Positions 40,483 to 49,373 of a DNA stretch of 64,000 nucleotides are shown one piece after another. Made by a program: the position numbers and the translations under genes. Source of the stretch: Catenulispora sp. EB89 (GTDB lineage Bacteria; Actinomycetota; Actinomycetes; Streptomycetales; Catenulisporaceae); assembly GCF_041261445.1 (NCBI RefSeq), contig NZ_JBGCCU010000030.1:62001-126000 (forward strand). Direction: 5' to 3'. The notes under the pieces were generated by a model that was given only the letters and a program-made list of their open reading frames with translations, searched no databases and was not told the DNA's origin. Every line of letters starts with the position of its first letter. Within the stretch, counting starts at the first letter, position 1.

Positions 40483-41379
40483 TCAGGTCCCTGTTTGCGC
40501 CACACGGGCCCTCGGCTCCGGCGCCGGCTCCGGCACGCTCGCCTGCCGCAGCAGCGCGAGTGCGGCCTCCGACGAGGAGTCGGCGGGTGCCGTGCACACC
40601 ACGAGCAGTTGCTCGGGGGAGCGGAGGAGGGCCAGGGACTGCTGCGTCACCGTCAGGGGGCCCACCGTTGGGTGGTGCAGGTCGTAGGCGGTGGCGTCGC
40701 AGGGGGCGACGCGGTGGTCCCGCCAGAGGGCGACGAAGTCGGGGCTCTTCATCGTCAGCTCGCCGATCAGCTCGGCCAGCAGTTGGTCCTCCGGGTGGCG
40801 GCCGGCGACGGTGCGCAGGTTGCCGACGACCGCGTGGGCTTTGCGGTGCCAGTCCTGGTACAGGTCGCGGGTGTGGGGGTCGAGGAACAGCATGCGGCTC
40901 ATGTTGGGGCGGTGGGCCGGGTTGTGGGGCGCGTGGGGGTCCAGGTGGCCGGCGAGGAGGGCGTGGCCCAGGGTGTTCCAGGCGAGGACGTCGGTGCGGC
41001 GGCCGAGGATCAGGGCCGGGACGCCGTCCATCGCGCGCATCAGGTCCCAGGTCTCGGCGGCGACCTTCTCCGGGCGGGGGCGGCGGGCGCGGGTCGTGCG
41101 GCGGGAGGCGTCGGCGAGCCGGGTGAGGTGGTCGCGCTCGTGGTCGCTGAGGTGCAGGGCGCGGGCGATGGCGTCCAGCACCTCCTGTGAGGCGCCACGG
41201 GACAGTCCCTGTTCGAGCCGCGTGTAGTACGACGCGCTGACGCCCGCCAGCTGTGCCAGCTCCTCGCGGCGCAGGCCGGCCACCCTGCGGGGGCCGAAGG
41301 CGGGCAGCCCGATGTCCTCCGGCCGGAGTTGGGCCCGGCGCGCCTGCAAGAAGTCGCCCAGGGGGCCCGGTCCGTCCAT
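40483..41379 (-). CDS. Helix-turn-helix regulator, MmyB-like (second copy)
   Basis: A 298-residue protein with an XRE HTH (GLRREELAQLAGVSASYYTRLEQG, ~30-55) and an MLTR/PAS-like ligand domain (WDLMRAMDGVPALILGRRTD, VLAWNTLGHALL, NMSRMLFLDPHTRDLYQDW, GRHPEDQLLAELIGELTMKS). It is the same architecture as the regulator at 12943, with which it shares GRxPED and FxxLW segments. I start at ATG 41379 (MDGPGPLGDFLQ); GTG 41394 adds five residues. It is divergent from the MBL hydrolase and carboxylesterase genes, with 134 bp between, so it probably controls that pair. Confidence 0.85.
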   Translation of the reverse strand: MDGPGPLGDFLQARRAQLRPEDIGLPAFGPRRVAGLRREELAQLAGVSASYYTRLEQGLSRGASQEVLDAIARALHLSDHERDHLTRLADASRRTTRARRPRPEKVAAETWDLMRAMDGVPALILGRRTDVLAWNTLGHALLAGHLDPHAPHNPAHRPNMSRMLFLDPHTRDLYQDWHRKAHAVVGNLRTVAGRHPEDQLLAELIGELTMKSPDFVALWRDHRVAPCDATAYDLHHPTVGPLTVTQQSLALLRSPEQLLVVCTAPADSSSEAALALLRQASVPEPAPEPRARVAQTGT

Positions 41380-41513
41380 ACATGCAGTCTGCACCGCGGA
41401 TCAAGACGCAGCCACACCCTGCCAGGGGTAGGACAGGCCGGGGCTGGTTGGCCCGGGCCGCACCGCCCAAGCTCGGGAGCACCCGGCCATGCGCCCGATC
41501 GACAAGGAACACC

Positions 41514-42449
41514 ATGGAACAGAACACTCTGGAACAGAACACCCGGGAACAGATCGCCCTGGGCGACGTCACCGTCGCTCGCGTCAAGGAGTACTACGGC
41601 CCAGTCGGGATGGCTCCGGGGGAGTTCTTCCCCGGCAGCCCCGACGAGACCTGGGGGCAGCATCGCCCCGTCCTCGAGCCGGACTTCTGGGACCCCGCGA
41701 CCAACGAGTGCAACACGGCGCTCCAGTCCTGGCTGCTGCGCAGCGAAGGACGCACGATCCTGGTCGACACCGGCGTCGGCAACCACAAGGACCGGCCCTA
41801 CGCGGCCGGCTGGAGCCGCCTGGACACCGACTACCTCGCCAATCTGGCGGCGGCCGGCGTCCGGCCCGAGGACGTCGACATCGTGATCAACACCCACCTG
41901 CACATCGACCACGTCGGCTGGAACACCTACCTCGACGGCCGCACGTGGGTGCCGACCTTCCCGAACGCCACCTACCTCATGCCGCAGCGGGATTACGACT
42001 TCTGGAACCCGGCCAACGGCCACGAGACGGTCTTCGGCCGCGGCAACCAGAACGTGTTCGAGGACAGTGTCGTCCCGGTGCACCAGGCTGGCCTGGTCGA
42101 ACTGTGGGACGGCTCGTACCAGATCGACGAGAACCTGCGGCTGGAGTCGGCGCCCGGCCACACCCCGGGGTCGTCCGTCCTGACGCTGGAGTCCGGCGGC
42201 GATCGCGCGCTCTTCGTCGGGGACCTGATCCACACCCCACTGCAGATCATGGAGCCGGACACCAACTCCTGCTTCTGCGAGGACCCGGCCGAGGCGCGGG
42301 CGACCAGGCGCAAGCTGCTTGGTCGCGCCGCCGAGAGCAACGCCCTCGTCCTCCCCGCGCACCTCGGCGGGCACGGCGCGGCGGAGGTCGACCGCGACGG
42401 CTCGACGTTCGCGATCAAGCAGTGGGCGGGCTTCTCCCGCATCGCCTGA
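41514..42449 (+). CDS. MBL-fold metallo-hydrolase
   Basis: A 311-residue metallo-beta-lactamase-fold hydrolase. The zinc motif is INTHLHIDHVGWN (HxHxDH, ~125), followed by APGHTPGSS (His ~217), GDLIHTP (bridging Asp ~241) and PAHLGGHG (last His ~284). This resembles the AHL-lactonase/N-acyl-homoserine or aryl-ester hydrolase branch. The N-terminus is built from a 15-bp repeat giving EQNT/LEQNT/REQ (41517-41561). ATG 41514 fits the repeat; an upstream frame has no ribosome site. The carboxylesterase follows within 50 bp and the HTH regulator lies divergent, so a two-gene esterase/lactonase operon is likely. Confidence 0.87.
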   Translation: MEQNTLEQNTREQIALGDVTVARVKEYYGPVGMAPGEFFPGSPDETWGQHRPVLEPDFWDPATNECNTALQSWLLRSEGRTILVDTGVGNHKDRPYAAGWSRLDTDYLANLAAAGVRPEDVDIVINTHLHIDHVGWNTYLDGRTWVPTFPNATYLMPQRDYDFWNPANGHETVFGRGNQNVFEDSVVPVHQAGLVELWDGSYQIDENLRLESAPGHTPGSSVLTLESGGDRALFVGDLIHTPLQIMEPDTNSCFCEDPAEARATRRKLLGRAAESNALVLPAHLGGHGAAEVDRDGSTFAIKQWAGFSRIA

Positions 42450-42470
42450 TGAACGAAGTGATGAATGAAG
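42447..42470 (+). repeat. 12-bp tandem duplication on the MBL stop codon
   Basis: TGATGAACGAAG (42447-42458) and TGATGAATGAAG (42459-42470) follow head to tail; the first begins with the stop TGA. ATG 42449 inside it is in frame with the carboxylesterase, giving an alternative start MNEVMNEV. Confidence 0.8.
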
Positions 42471-42496
42471 TGTTGAGATCCAAGGGAGATATCCCC

Positions 42497-43846
42497 ATGC
42501 CCCAGGGCCTGAGCCCGATCGTTGAGACGTCAGCCGGCGCCGTGCGCGGGCTGCGCGACCGATTCGGCGACCTCTACCGAGCCGTCCCGTACGCGATGGC
42601 ACCGCAAGGTGCTCGACGCTTCGCCGCGCCGGAACCACACCCCGGCTGGACCGGAGTCAGGGACGCCACGGAGCCCTCGCCGACGGCACCACAGCCCGCG
42701 CGTCCCTTCGGCCGGCTCGACATGACGCCCTACTTCGGACCGGGCTGGGTGCCGGGCGAGGAGTACCTGACCGTCGACGTCCGCACCCCGGCGGCAGACG
42801 GCGAGAAGCGGCCGGTCATGGTCTTCGTGCACGGCGGCGGATTCGTCAGCGGCTCCACCCGCGCCGCGCTGTACGACGGCAGGGCCTTCGCCCGCGACGG
42901 AGTCGTCCTGGTGACGGTGAACTACCGCGTCGGCATTCCGGGCTTCCTCGACCTGCCCGGAGCCCCGGCCAACCGCGGCCTGCTCGATGTGCTGGCCGCG
43001 CTGCGTTGGGTGCGCGACAGCATCTCGTCGTTCGGCGGCGACCCGGACAACGTCACCGTCTTCGGGCAGTCGGCGGGCGCGACGATCACCGGAGCGCTGC
43101 TCGCGACACCGGAGGCGAAGGGCCTGTTCCGCCGCGCGATCGTGCAGAGCGGCAGCGGCACCGGTGCCTTCACCCCCGAGCAGGCCGAGCGCGTGACCGC
43201 GGCGGCGGCGAAGGCGCTCGGCGTCGGGGCGACGGCTGAGCAGTTCGCCGAGATCCCGGACGAGCGCTTTCTCAGCATCCTGCCGCAGCTGGCCGGGCTC
43301 GATCTGCGCACGGCCACAGCCGACGACCCGCTGCTCGGGTTGAGTCCGTTCAGCCTGGTCCTGCCGGCCCAGCCGGCTGACGCGTTGGCTGACGGACCGG
43401 CTGCCGAGGTCTCCGTGCTCATCGGCAGCAACACCGAGGAGGGCAACCTGTATCTCGTGCCCCAGGGCAAGCTGGAGCCCTCCACTGAAGGTGAGCAACG
43501 CTCGGCACGTCTCGGTGAGGCGCTGTTCGGCAACGGCACCAAGCGTTTGGCAGCCGCGCACTCCCGAATCTCGGGAGGTCGGACATACGTGTACTCATTT
43601 GCCCAGCGCTCGACAGCCTTCGACGGCCGACTCGGCGCGACGCACACGACCGAGCTCCCGTACGTCTTCGACCTCGCCGACGAGCCATGGCTGCACGGCG
43701 ACAGCGGCCTGCTCGGCCCGGACGCCGCACCGGCAGGCCTTGCCGAGGCGATGCACGGAGCCTGGATCGCCTTCGCTCGCTCCGGCGACCCCGGCTGGGT
43801 CGCGTACCAGGAGGAAGAGCCGGTGGTGAGGCTGTTCGGGGGCTGA
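42497..43846 (+). CDS. Type B carboxylesterase (para-nitrobenzyl esterase-like)
   Basis: A 449-residue carboxylesterase. The hallmarks are VETSAGAVRGL and YRAVPYA at the start, the oxyanion hole VFVHGGGFVSG (~112), the nucleophile VFGQSAGATIT (Ser ~195), the acid in NTEEGN (~318) and the His in HTTELPYVF (~385). It is slightly short for the family (usual ~490-500). ATG 42497 has AAGGGAGA eight bases before; ATG 42449, overlapping the MBL stop, would add 16 residues. There is no signal peptide, so it acts inside the cell. The preceding MBL hydrolase suggests sequential cleavage of an ester or lactone; the substrate is unknown. Confidence 0.88.
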   Translation: MPQGLSPIVETSAGAVRGLRDRFGDLYRAVPYAMAPQGARRFAAPEPHPGWTGVRDATEPSPTAPQPARPFGRLDMTPYFGPGWVPGEEYLTVDVRTPAADGEKRPVMVFVHGGGFVSGSTRAALYDGRAFARDGVVLVTVNYRVGIPGFLDLPGAPANRGLLDVLAALRWVRDSISSFGGDPDNVTVFGQSAGATITGALLATPEAKGLFRRAIVQSGSGTGAFTPEQAERVTAAAAKALGVGATAEQFAEIPDERFLSILPQLAGLDLRTATADDPLLGLSPFSLVLPAQPADALADGPAAEVSVLIGSNTEEGNLYLVPQGKLEPSTEGEQRSARLGEALFGNGTKRLAAAHSRISGGRTYVYSFAQRSTAFDGRLGATHTTELPYVFDLADEPWLHGDSGLLGPDAAPAGLAEAMHGAWIAFARSGDPGWVAYQEEEPVVRLFGG

Positions 43847-43937
43847 TGTACCGGGCCTCCACGGTCCCCGGGGTGTCCGGCGGTCGGCGGCTCCTTGCCA
43901 CCCAGTGTGAGCGTCGTTAACTTCCAGTGAGTACACC

Positions 43938-43973
43938 CCCTGATTCACTCACGAGCCCTGATTCGCTCACCAG
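43938..43973 (+). repeat. 18-bp imperfect tandem duplication before the DUF899 gene
   Basis: CCCTGATTCACTCACGAG (43938-43955) is followed by CCCTGATTCGCTCACCAG (43956-43973), ending 18 bp before the GTG start at 43992. Confidence 0.8.
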
Positions 43974-43991
43974 CCCCGAGGAGGGACCGCC

Positions 43992-44708
43992 GTGGAACTG
44001 CCCGCCGTCGCGTCGCGCGAGGAATGGCGTGAAGCCCGGATCGCACTGCTCCAGGAGGAGAAGGCGGCCACCGCCCTGCTCGACCGGATCGCCGAGCGCC
44101 GCCGCGCCCTGCCGATGGTCGAGATCACCAAGCCCTACACGTTCGTCGGCCGGGACGGCGAGGCCACGTTGGCCGAGCTGTTCGACGGCCGGCGGCAGCT
44201 GATCGTCTACCACTTCATGTGGATGGGCGACGCCGGGTGTACGAGCTGCTCGATGGTCGCCGACAACATGGGCCACCCGGCTCATCTGGGCGCCACCGAC
44301 ACGAACCTGGTCATGGTGTCGCGCGCGCCGTGGCCGGACATCGACCGGTTCCAGAAGCGCATGGGGTGGACCACGCCGTGGTACTCCTCCGACGGCACCG
44401 ACTTCAACTTCGACTTCCACGTGACGAACGACCCGGAGGTCGCTCCGATCCAGTACAACTTCCGGAACGAGGCCGAGCTCAGGGAGCACGGCCTGGACTA
44501 CAACCTCAGCGGCGACAACCCCGGTGTCAGCGTCTTCCTGCGGGACGGCGACCGGATCTTCCACACCTACTCCGCGTACGCCCGGGGCTGCGAGACGCTG
44601 GTCGGCACCTACACCTACCTCGACCTGACGCCGCTGGGGCGGCAGCGCTACATCAACGAGTTCCCGCACCACGACACCTACGAGAGCGGTGGGGGTCACT
44701 GCCACTGA
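43992..44708 (+). CDS. DUF899 family thioredoxin-fold protein
   Basis: A 238-residue protein of the DUF899 (AhpC/TSA-like, thioredoxin-fold) family. Characteristic segments are LPMVEITKPYTFVGRDGEATL, LIVYHFMW, then DAGCTSCSMVADNMGHPAHL with the CTSC redox-like motif (~80), and RAPWPDIDRFQKRMGWTTPWYSS. The C-terminus LGRQRYINEFPHHDTY ends in GGGHCH, a possible metal-binding tail. It starts at GTG 43992 with GAGGGAC upstream. The exact reaction is not established for this family; a peroxidase- or disulfide-type function is assumed. It is monocistronic and convergent with the ureohydrolase gene. Confidence 0.87.
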   Translation: MELPAVASREEWREARIALLQEEKAATALLDRIAERRRALPMVEITKPYTFVGRDGEATLAELFDGRRQLIVYHFMWMGDAGCTSCSMVADNMGHPAHLGATDTNLVMVSRAPWPDIDRFQKRMGWTTPWYSSDGTDFNFDFHVTNDPEVAPIQYNFRNEAELREHGLDYNLSGDNPGVSVFLRDGDRIFHTYSAYARGCETLVGTYTYLDLTPLGRQRYINEFPHHDTYESGGGHCH

Positions 44709-44735
44709 GTGCTTTCAGGCAGCCGAGAACTGTTG

Positions 44736-44776
44736 GGTGCCGCCGCCGCGACCACTGAGGTCGTGGCGGCGGCACC
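44736..44776. terminator. Strong bidirectional terminator
   Basis: Arms GGTGCCGCCGCCGCGACC (44736-44753) and GGTCGTGGCGGCGGCACC (44759-44776) form an 18-bp stem with a single G-T wobble and a five-base loop, between two convergent genes. Confidence 0.85.
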
Positions 44777-44800
44777 GTTGTCGGAACCTGAGGCCGTCGT

Positions 44801-45814
44801 TCAGCGTCCGGCCAGCAGCGGCTGCGCCGGGTCCCACGGCGGCCCGCCGGCCGCGTCGGCCCGCCGCCGCGCGATCGCCGACAACGCCTCCAACACCACG
44901 CGGTTGCCCAGCGCCGCGGTGATGTCGGCGTGGTCGTACGGCGGCGACACCTCGACCACCTCCAGGCCCACGACCGGCAGTTCGTAGCAGATCCGGCGGA
45001 CCGAATCGAGCAGGTCGCGGCCGGACAGGCCGCCCGGCTCGGGGGTCCCGGTGCCCGGGGCGTGCCCGGGGTCGGCGACGTCGATGTCGATCGACAGGTA
45101 GACGCCGTCGCAGTCGTCGGTGGCGATGGCGAACGCCTCGGTGAGGCATTCCGGCAGGCCGCGGGTGACGATCTCCGTCATCTCGTACGAGCGCATGCGC
45201 TGCTCGGCCATCCACGACAGCGTCTCCGGCTCCGGCCAGTATCCGCGCAGGCCCACCTGCAGGAACCGGTCGCCGCGGATCGCGCCGGACTCGATCAGCC
45301 GGCGCATCGGCTGGCCGTGGCCGTGCAGGTGGCCGAACTCGATGTCGCCGGTGTCCGCGTGCGCGTCGAAGTGGATCATCGAGACCCGCCCGAAGCCGTG
45401 GTGCCGGGCCACGCCGGTGGCGTCGGAGAGGGCGACGGTGTGGTCGCCGCCGAGGACCACCGGGATCGCGCCGGAGGCGGCGATGGTGTGGACCGCCGCC
45501 TCGATGGCCGCCAGCGAGGTCTCGATGTCGCCGGAGTACATCTCGACGTCGCCGGCGTCCAGGACCCGCAGGTCGCGCAGGCCGTCCACGCGCAGCGCCA
45601 GGCTCGGGCGGGAGCCGTCGTGCGGGAGGTAGCAGGCCTGGCGGATGGCCTGGGGGCCGAAGCGCGTGCCGGGGCGGTGCGTCGTGCCGCCGTCGAAGGG
45701 CGCGCCGACGATGACCACGTCCGCGCCGGCCAGGGACGGGGCGTCGTCCAGGTCGCAGCGGTCGACTCCCAGGAAGGTGATGTCCGGACCGAACATCGCG
45801 CCGTATCTGGCCAT
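44801..45814 (-). CDS. Ureohydrolase of the agmatinase/guanidinobutyrase family
   Basis: A 337-residue arginase-superfamily hydrolase releasing urea from a guanidino compound. Manganese ligands are visible: VLGGDHTVAL (His ~122), HFDAHADTG (three Asp/His, ~148-152) and SIDIDVADP (two Asp, ~246-248). PFDGGTTHRPGTRFGP near the start and PEPGGLSGRDLL are typical of agmatinase and guanidinobutyrase. It is divergent from an APC permease with a shared promoter region, so the substrate is probably imported by that permease. Agmatine would yield putrescine; guanidinobutyrate would yield GABA, for which a GabD2 gene exists at 1.0 kb. I cannot choose between them, hence no symbol. Confidence 0.88.
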   Translation of the reverse strand: MARYGAMFGPDITFLGVDRCDLDDAPSLAGADVVIVGAPFDGGTTHRPGTRFGPQAIRQACYLPHDGSRPSLALRVDGLRDLRVLDAGDVEMYSGDIETSLAAIEAAVHTIAASGAIPVVLGGDHTVALSDATGVARHHGFGRVSMIHFDAHADTGDIEFGHLHGHGQPMRRLIESGAIRGDRFLQVGLRGYWPEPETLSWMAEQRMRSYEMTEIVTRGLPECLTEAFAIATDDCDGVYLSIDIDVADPGHAPGTGTPEPGGLSGRDLLDSVRRICYELPVVGLEVVEVSPPYDHADITAALGNRVVLEALSAIARRRADAAGGPPWDPAQPLLAGR

Positions 45815-45869
45815 GGTGTTCCTTGCTGTGCGAAGGGCTGAGGTCGCGGAAAGTTACCGTATGCAGAAC

Positions 45870-45889
45870 CTGTACGGCCATACAGTATG
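45870..45889. promoter_or_regulatory. Overlapping palindromes in the ureohydrolase/permease promoter
   Basis: CTGTA-CGGCCA-TACAG (45870-45885) overlaps the 11-bp palindrome CATACAGTATG (45879-45889) midway between the two divergent starts. The likely binder is the TetR encoded just behind the permease. Confidence 0.5.
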
Positions 45890-45962
45890 TGGCTACAGTT
45901 CCGGGCACCAGCCCGGATGTGCCGGGAGTCACACGCCGTCGAGTCGTCCAGGAGAACGTCAG

Positions 45963-47435
45963 ATGACCACAGCGCCCCACCCCGAGACCGTCGAGCCGAC
46001 CGCACCCCACACCGGCGCGCTCGACAAGGGCCTGCGGGCCGACGCCCTCGGCCTGCTGTCCAGCATCGTGATCGCGGTGTCCTCCACCGCCCCGGCCTAC
46101 AGCATCGCCGCCACCCTCGGCCTGATCGTGGCGATCAGCGGCACCCACACGCCGGGCATGTTCGTCGTCGCCTTCGTCCCGATGCTGTTCATCGCGGTCG
46201 CCTTCCGCGAGCTGAACAAGATCGACCCGGACTGCGGCACCACCTTCGCCTGGGTGCGGCGCGCGTTCGGGCCCAGCGCGGGCTGGATGGGCGGCTGGGG
46301 CATCATCGCCGCCGACATCATCGTGATGGCCAGCCTGGCGCAGGTCGTCGGACGCTACGCGCTGCTGCTGTTCGGCGCCGACGGTCTGGCCGCGCAGACC
46401 CTGCCGGTGGTCTCCGTCGGCGTCGTCTTCATCGCGGCGCTGACCTATGTCTGCTATCGCGGGATCGAGATCTCCGCGCGGCTGCAGTTCGTGCTCCTGG
46501 TCATCGAGGTCCTGGGCCTGGCCGCGCTGTGCGTGGTGGCGTTCGTCAAGGTCGGCACCGGCCACGCGATGACCGGGCACGCGCACCCCTCCGCGGCCTG
46601 GCTCAACCCCTTCCACGGCTCCTTCACCTCGGTCTCGAACGCCTTCCTGCTGGCCGTGTTCGTCTACTGGGGCTGGGACGCGGCGGTCAGCGTCAACGAG
46701 GAGACCAAGGACGCCGAACGCACTCCCGGCCGCTCGGCCGTCATCTCGACGCTCATGCTCGTCGCGGTCTTCTTCGTGGTCGCCGTCGCCACCCTCGCCT
46801 ACGCCGGCCCGGACTTCCTGGCCAAGAACAGCGGCGACGTCCTGGGCGCCCTGGCCGACTCGGTGTTCGGCAGCACGCTCGGCAAGCTGATGATCCTGTG
46901 CGTGCTGTCGTCGACGGCGGCCTCGACGCAGACCACGATCATGCCGACGGCGCGCGCCGTCCTGTCGATGGCCGCGCACGGTGCCCTGCCGGCCCGGCTG
47001 GCGCGCGTCCACCCCCGGTACCTGACCCCCGGTGTGGCGACCGTCACGATGGGGGTCGTCTCAGCGGCGTTCTTCGTGCTGCTGGCCCTGTCGTCGAGCA
47101 ACGTGCTGGCGGACTCGGCCTCGGCGACCGGGCTGCTGATCGCCTTCTACTACGGCCTGACCGGCCTGGCCTGCGTCTGGGTCTTCCGCAAGGACCTGCG
47201 GCGGAGCCGTCGCGACCTGCTCGCCAAGGGTGTGCTTCCGCTGCTCGGCGGCCTGGCTCTGCTCGGGGCCTTCGTGCTGTCGATCAGGTCCTACCTGCCG
47301 GCCTCCAGCAGCGCGACGCACTTCGCCGGGATCGGCGGGATCTTCCTGATCGGGGCCGGGGCGCTGGTGATCGGGGTGCTGCTGATGCTGGTCGCGCGCG
47401 GGCGTTACCCGGGGTATTTCCGTCGAGGTCTATAG
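45963..47435 (+). CDS. APC family amino acid/polyamine permease
   Basis: A 490-residue secondary transporter with 12 predicted spans. Typical parts are STAPAYSIAATLGLIVAISG in the first span region, the consensus GTTFAWVRRAFGP (G.t..w....fG), WGWDAAVSVNEETKD (substrate-site helix with the Glu-Glu pair) and TQTTIMPTARAVLSMAAHGALP. ATG 45963 has CAGATG context without a strong site. The group contains amino acid, polyamine and GABA carriers. Divergence from a ureohydrolase suggests uptake of a guanidino compound or polyamine. The TetR gene follows after 10 bp. Confidence 0.9.
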   Translation: MTTAPHPETVEPTAPHTGALDKGLRADALGLLSSIVIAVSSTAPAYSIAATLGLIVAISGTHTPGMFVVAFVPMLFIAVAFRELNKIDPDCGTTFAWVRRAFGPSAGWMGGWGIIAADIIVMASLAQVVGRYALLLFGADGLAAQTLPVVSVGVVFIAALTYVCYRGIEISARLQFVLLVIEVLGLAALCVVAFVKVGTGHAMTGHAHPSAAWLNPFHGSFTSVSNAFLLAVFVYWGWDAAVSVNEETKDAERTPGRSAVISTLMLVAVFFVVAVATLAYAGPDFLAKNSGDVLGALADSVFGSTLGKLMILCVLSSTAASTQTTIMPTARAVLSMAAHGALPARLARVHPRYLTPGVATVTMGVVSAAFFVLLALSSSNVLADSASATGLLIAFYYGLTGLACVWVFRKDLRRSRRDLLAKGVLPLLGGLALLGAFVLSIRSYLPASSSATHFAGIGGIFLIGAGALVIGVLLMLVARGRYPGYFRRGL

Positions 47436-47445
47436 ACTTCAGGCC

Positions 47446-48084
47446 ATGAGCACGCCGCCTACGTCCACTCCCGCGCCTGCGCATCGGGGTGGTCGGCGAG
47501 CCGGACGGCGCAAGACCGACGTGCTCCAGGCGGCCGTGCGGGTGCTGGCCGAGCGCGGTGCCGAGGGGACCCGGTTCCAGGACGTCTCGGCGGCCAGCGG
47601 CGTGCCGGTCAGTACGTTGCAGTACTACTTCGGCTCCCGCGAGGACCTGCTGATCGCGGCCTTCAAACACGCCTCGGAGACCGAGACCGCGCGCCTGCAC
47701 GAGGAACTGGCGCAGGTCCCGGACCCGTGGGACCGGCTGGTGCGCATCATCGAGACGGTGCTGGAGGGCTGCCGGCCGGAGGCGCCGGAGAGCGGACGCG
47801 TGTGGATCGAGTCGTGGCGCTACGGGATGCGCGACGAGGAGATGCGGCAGGACGTGTTGCGCGACTACAACGCGTGGCGCACGCTCATCGCGGACGCGAT
47901 CCGGGCCGGGATGGACAGCGGGGCGTTCGCGGCCGGGGATCCGGAGCCGGACGCGATCGTGATCCTCTCGCTGCTGGACGGGATCGGGCTGCCGACGGCA
48001 CTCGGGGATCCTGCGGTGTCGATGGCGAGGGCTCGCGAGTTGATGCTCACCACGATGGCGCGGCTGCTGCAAGCCTCTCGGTAG
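47446..48084 (+). CDS. TetR/AcrR family transcriptional regulator
   Basis: A 212-residue regulator. After a ~20-residue Pro/Arg-rich tail, the HTH spans ~25-70: DVLQAAVRVLAERGAEGTRF, then VSAASGVPVSTLQYYFGSREDLL, a classical recognition helix. The C-terminal part (WIESWRYGMRDEEMRQ, DAIRAGMDSGAF) resembles TetR_C proteins linked with transport and amine metabolism (BetI-like). It is co-transcribed with the permease and probably represses the divergent ureohydrolase-permease promoter through the CATACAGTATG region. A 12-bp duplication begins on its stop codon. Confidence 0.88.
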   Translation: MSTPPTSTPAPAHRGGRRAGRRKTDVLQAAVRVLAERGAEGTRFQDVSAASGVPVSTLQYYFGSREDLLIAAFKHASETETARLHEELAQVPDPWDRLVRIIETVLEGCRPEAPESGRVWIESWRYGMRDEEMRQDVLRDYNAWRTLIADAIRAGMDSGAFAAGDPEPDAIVILSLLDGIGLPTALGDPAVSMARARELMLTTMARLLQASR

Positions 48085-48105
48085 TCGTCCCTGTAGTCGT
48101 CCCTG
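48082..48105 (+). repeat. 12-bp tandem duplication beginning on a stop codon
   Basis: TAGTCGTCCCTG is repeated exactly (48082-48093, 48094-48105) and a third partial unit follows. The first TAG is the stop of the TetR gene. Confidence 0.85.
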
Positions 48106-48148
48106 TAGCCGTGACGATTCGCGAGGCTTCGCGATCTACAGTGTCGTC

Positions 48149-49264
48149 ATGAGCATCGACGGTTTCCGCAGGTTCGCGACGGACGCGGCCGGGACCTCGC
48201 CGCTCTACGCGGCGTTGGCCGACCAGGTCGCCGGTGACGCGCGGCTGCGGGAAGTGTTCGAGGCGGCCGGCGACCGGCATGTCGCGTTGTTCTTCGCTGT
48301 GGTGCAGCGGGTGCTCGCCGACCATCCGGACGATCCGCTGGCCGAGTACTACGCGTCCTTCGGCGGCGACCGCGCGCCGGACGGGGAGCTGGCGGGTGTG
48401 TTCGAGAGCTTCGTCCTGGGCAATCGCGATCGGATTGAGGCGCTGCTGGTCGCCAGTGACACCCAGAGCAACGAGCCGCTGCGGGCCGCGCAGTTGCGGC
48501 CGGCGTTCGGCTGGGCCCAGGCCGGGCTGGGTCGGCCGCTGGGGCTGATCGAGGTCGGGACCAGTGCGGGGCTGCTGCTGTACCCGGATCGGTACGGGTA
48601 CGAATACGAATTCGCCGACGGCTCGGTGCTGGAGTGTCCACCTCCGGTGAGCTCCGATCGTCGTGAGGACGTTCTGGGACCGGTGCTGCGCTGTCCGATC
48701 CGTGGCGCCGCGACTGCGAAGACGCTGGGACCGTTCGTCACCAAGGAGCTGCGGATCTCCTCGCGGGTCGGCCTCGATGTGAATCCGCTGAACCCGGCCG
48801 ACGCCGAGACGCGGGCTTGGCTGCGTGCGCAGGTCTGGCCGGAGGAGGCAGATCGGCTGGCCCGGCTGGACGCGGCCCTGGCCATGGCGGTCAGGTATCC
48901 GGCGCGGCTGCGCAAGGGCGACGCTGTCGACATCCTGGCGGCGGCGGTCGGCAAGGTGGCGGCTCCGGTGGTGCCCTGTGTCTTCGTCTCGAACACGTTG
49001 GGGCATTTCGACGCCGAGGGGCGTGCGGCGTTCGTCGAGCTTGTCAGGGCTTTGGGTTCGCGCCAGGACCTGGTGCTGGTTTTGAAGGAAGCTGATTCGG
49101 TCGGGCTGGGGCTGTTCGTCGAGCGGCCGGCGGAGGATCCGTCCGCGCCGCGGGTGGAGTCGGTGGCGGCGGTGCTTTACCAGGCTGGTCGTGAGCGGTG
49201 CTTCTCGCTGGGGACGGCCGGGCCGCACGGTGCGTGGTTGGAGTGGGCGCCGGCCATGCTCTGA
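48149..49264 (+). CDS. DUF2332 domain-containing protein
   Basis: A 371-residue soluble protein covered by DUF2332. Marks are FRRFATDAAGTSPLYAALAD at the start, AAQLRPAFGWAQAG followed by LIEVGTSAGLLLYPDRYGYEY near 130, a Gly-rich loop that recalls a SAM-dependent methyltransferase but is not proven, then RVGLDVNPLNPADAETRAWL and LVLVLKEADSVGLG. The family is widespread in actinobacteria and of unknown function. It stands alone between the TetR gene and a strong terminator. ATG 48149 has no strong ribosome site (GTGTCGTC). Confidence 0.87.
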   Translation: MSIDGFRRFATDAAGTSPLYAALADQVAGDARLREVFEAAGDRHVALFFAVVQRVLADHPDDPLAEYYASFGGDRAPDGELAGVFESFVLGNRDRIEALLVASDTQSNEPLRAAQLRPAFGWAQAGLGRPLGLIEVGTSAGLLLYPDRYGYEYEFADGSVLECPPPVSSDRREDVLGPVLRCPIRGAATAKTLGPFVTKELRISSRVGLDVNPLNPADAETRAWLRAQVWPEEADRLARLDAALAMAVRYPARLRKGDAVDILAAAVGKVAAPVVPCVFVSNTLGHFDAEGRAAFVELVRALGSRQDLVLVLKEADSVGLGLFVERPAEDPSAPRVESVAAVLYQAGRERCFSLGTAGPHGAWLEWAPAML

Positions 49265-49303
49265 GCGTGGTGATTTCGGTGACCAAGCCGTGGGGCAGCG
49301 CGC

Positions 49304-49349
49304 CAGTCGGGTAGCCCCCGACGCCAACGCGTCCGGGGCTACCCGACTG
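49304..49349. terminator. Strong bidirectional terminator
   Basis: CAGTCGGGTAGCCCC (49304-49318) and GGGGCTACCCGACTG (49335-49349) are perfect 15-bp arms with a 16-nt loop, between the convergent DUF2332 and anti-sigma-like genes. Confidence 0.85.
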
Positions 49350-49373
49350 AAGAGCGGGTGGTCGTCAGGTGAG

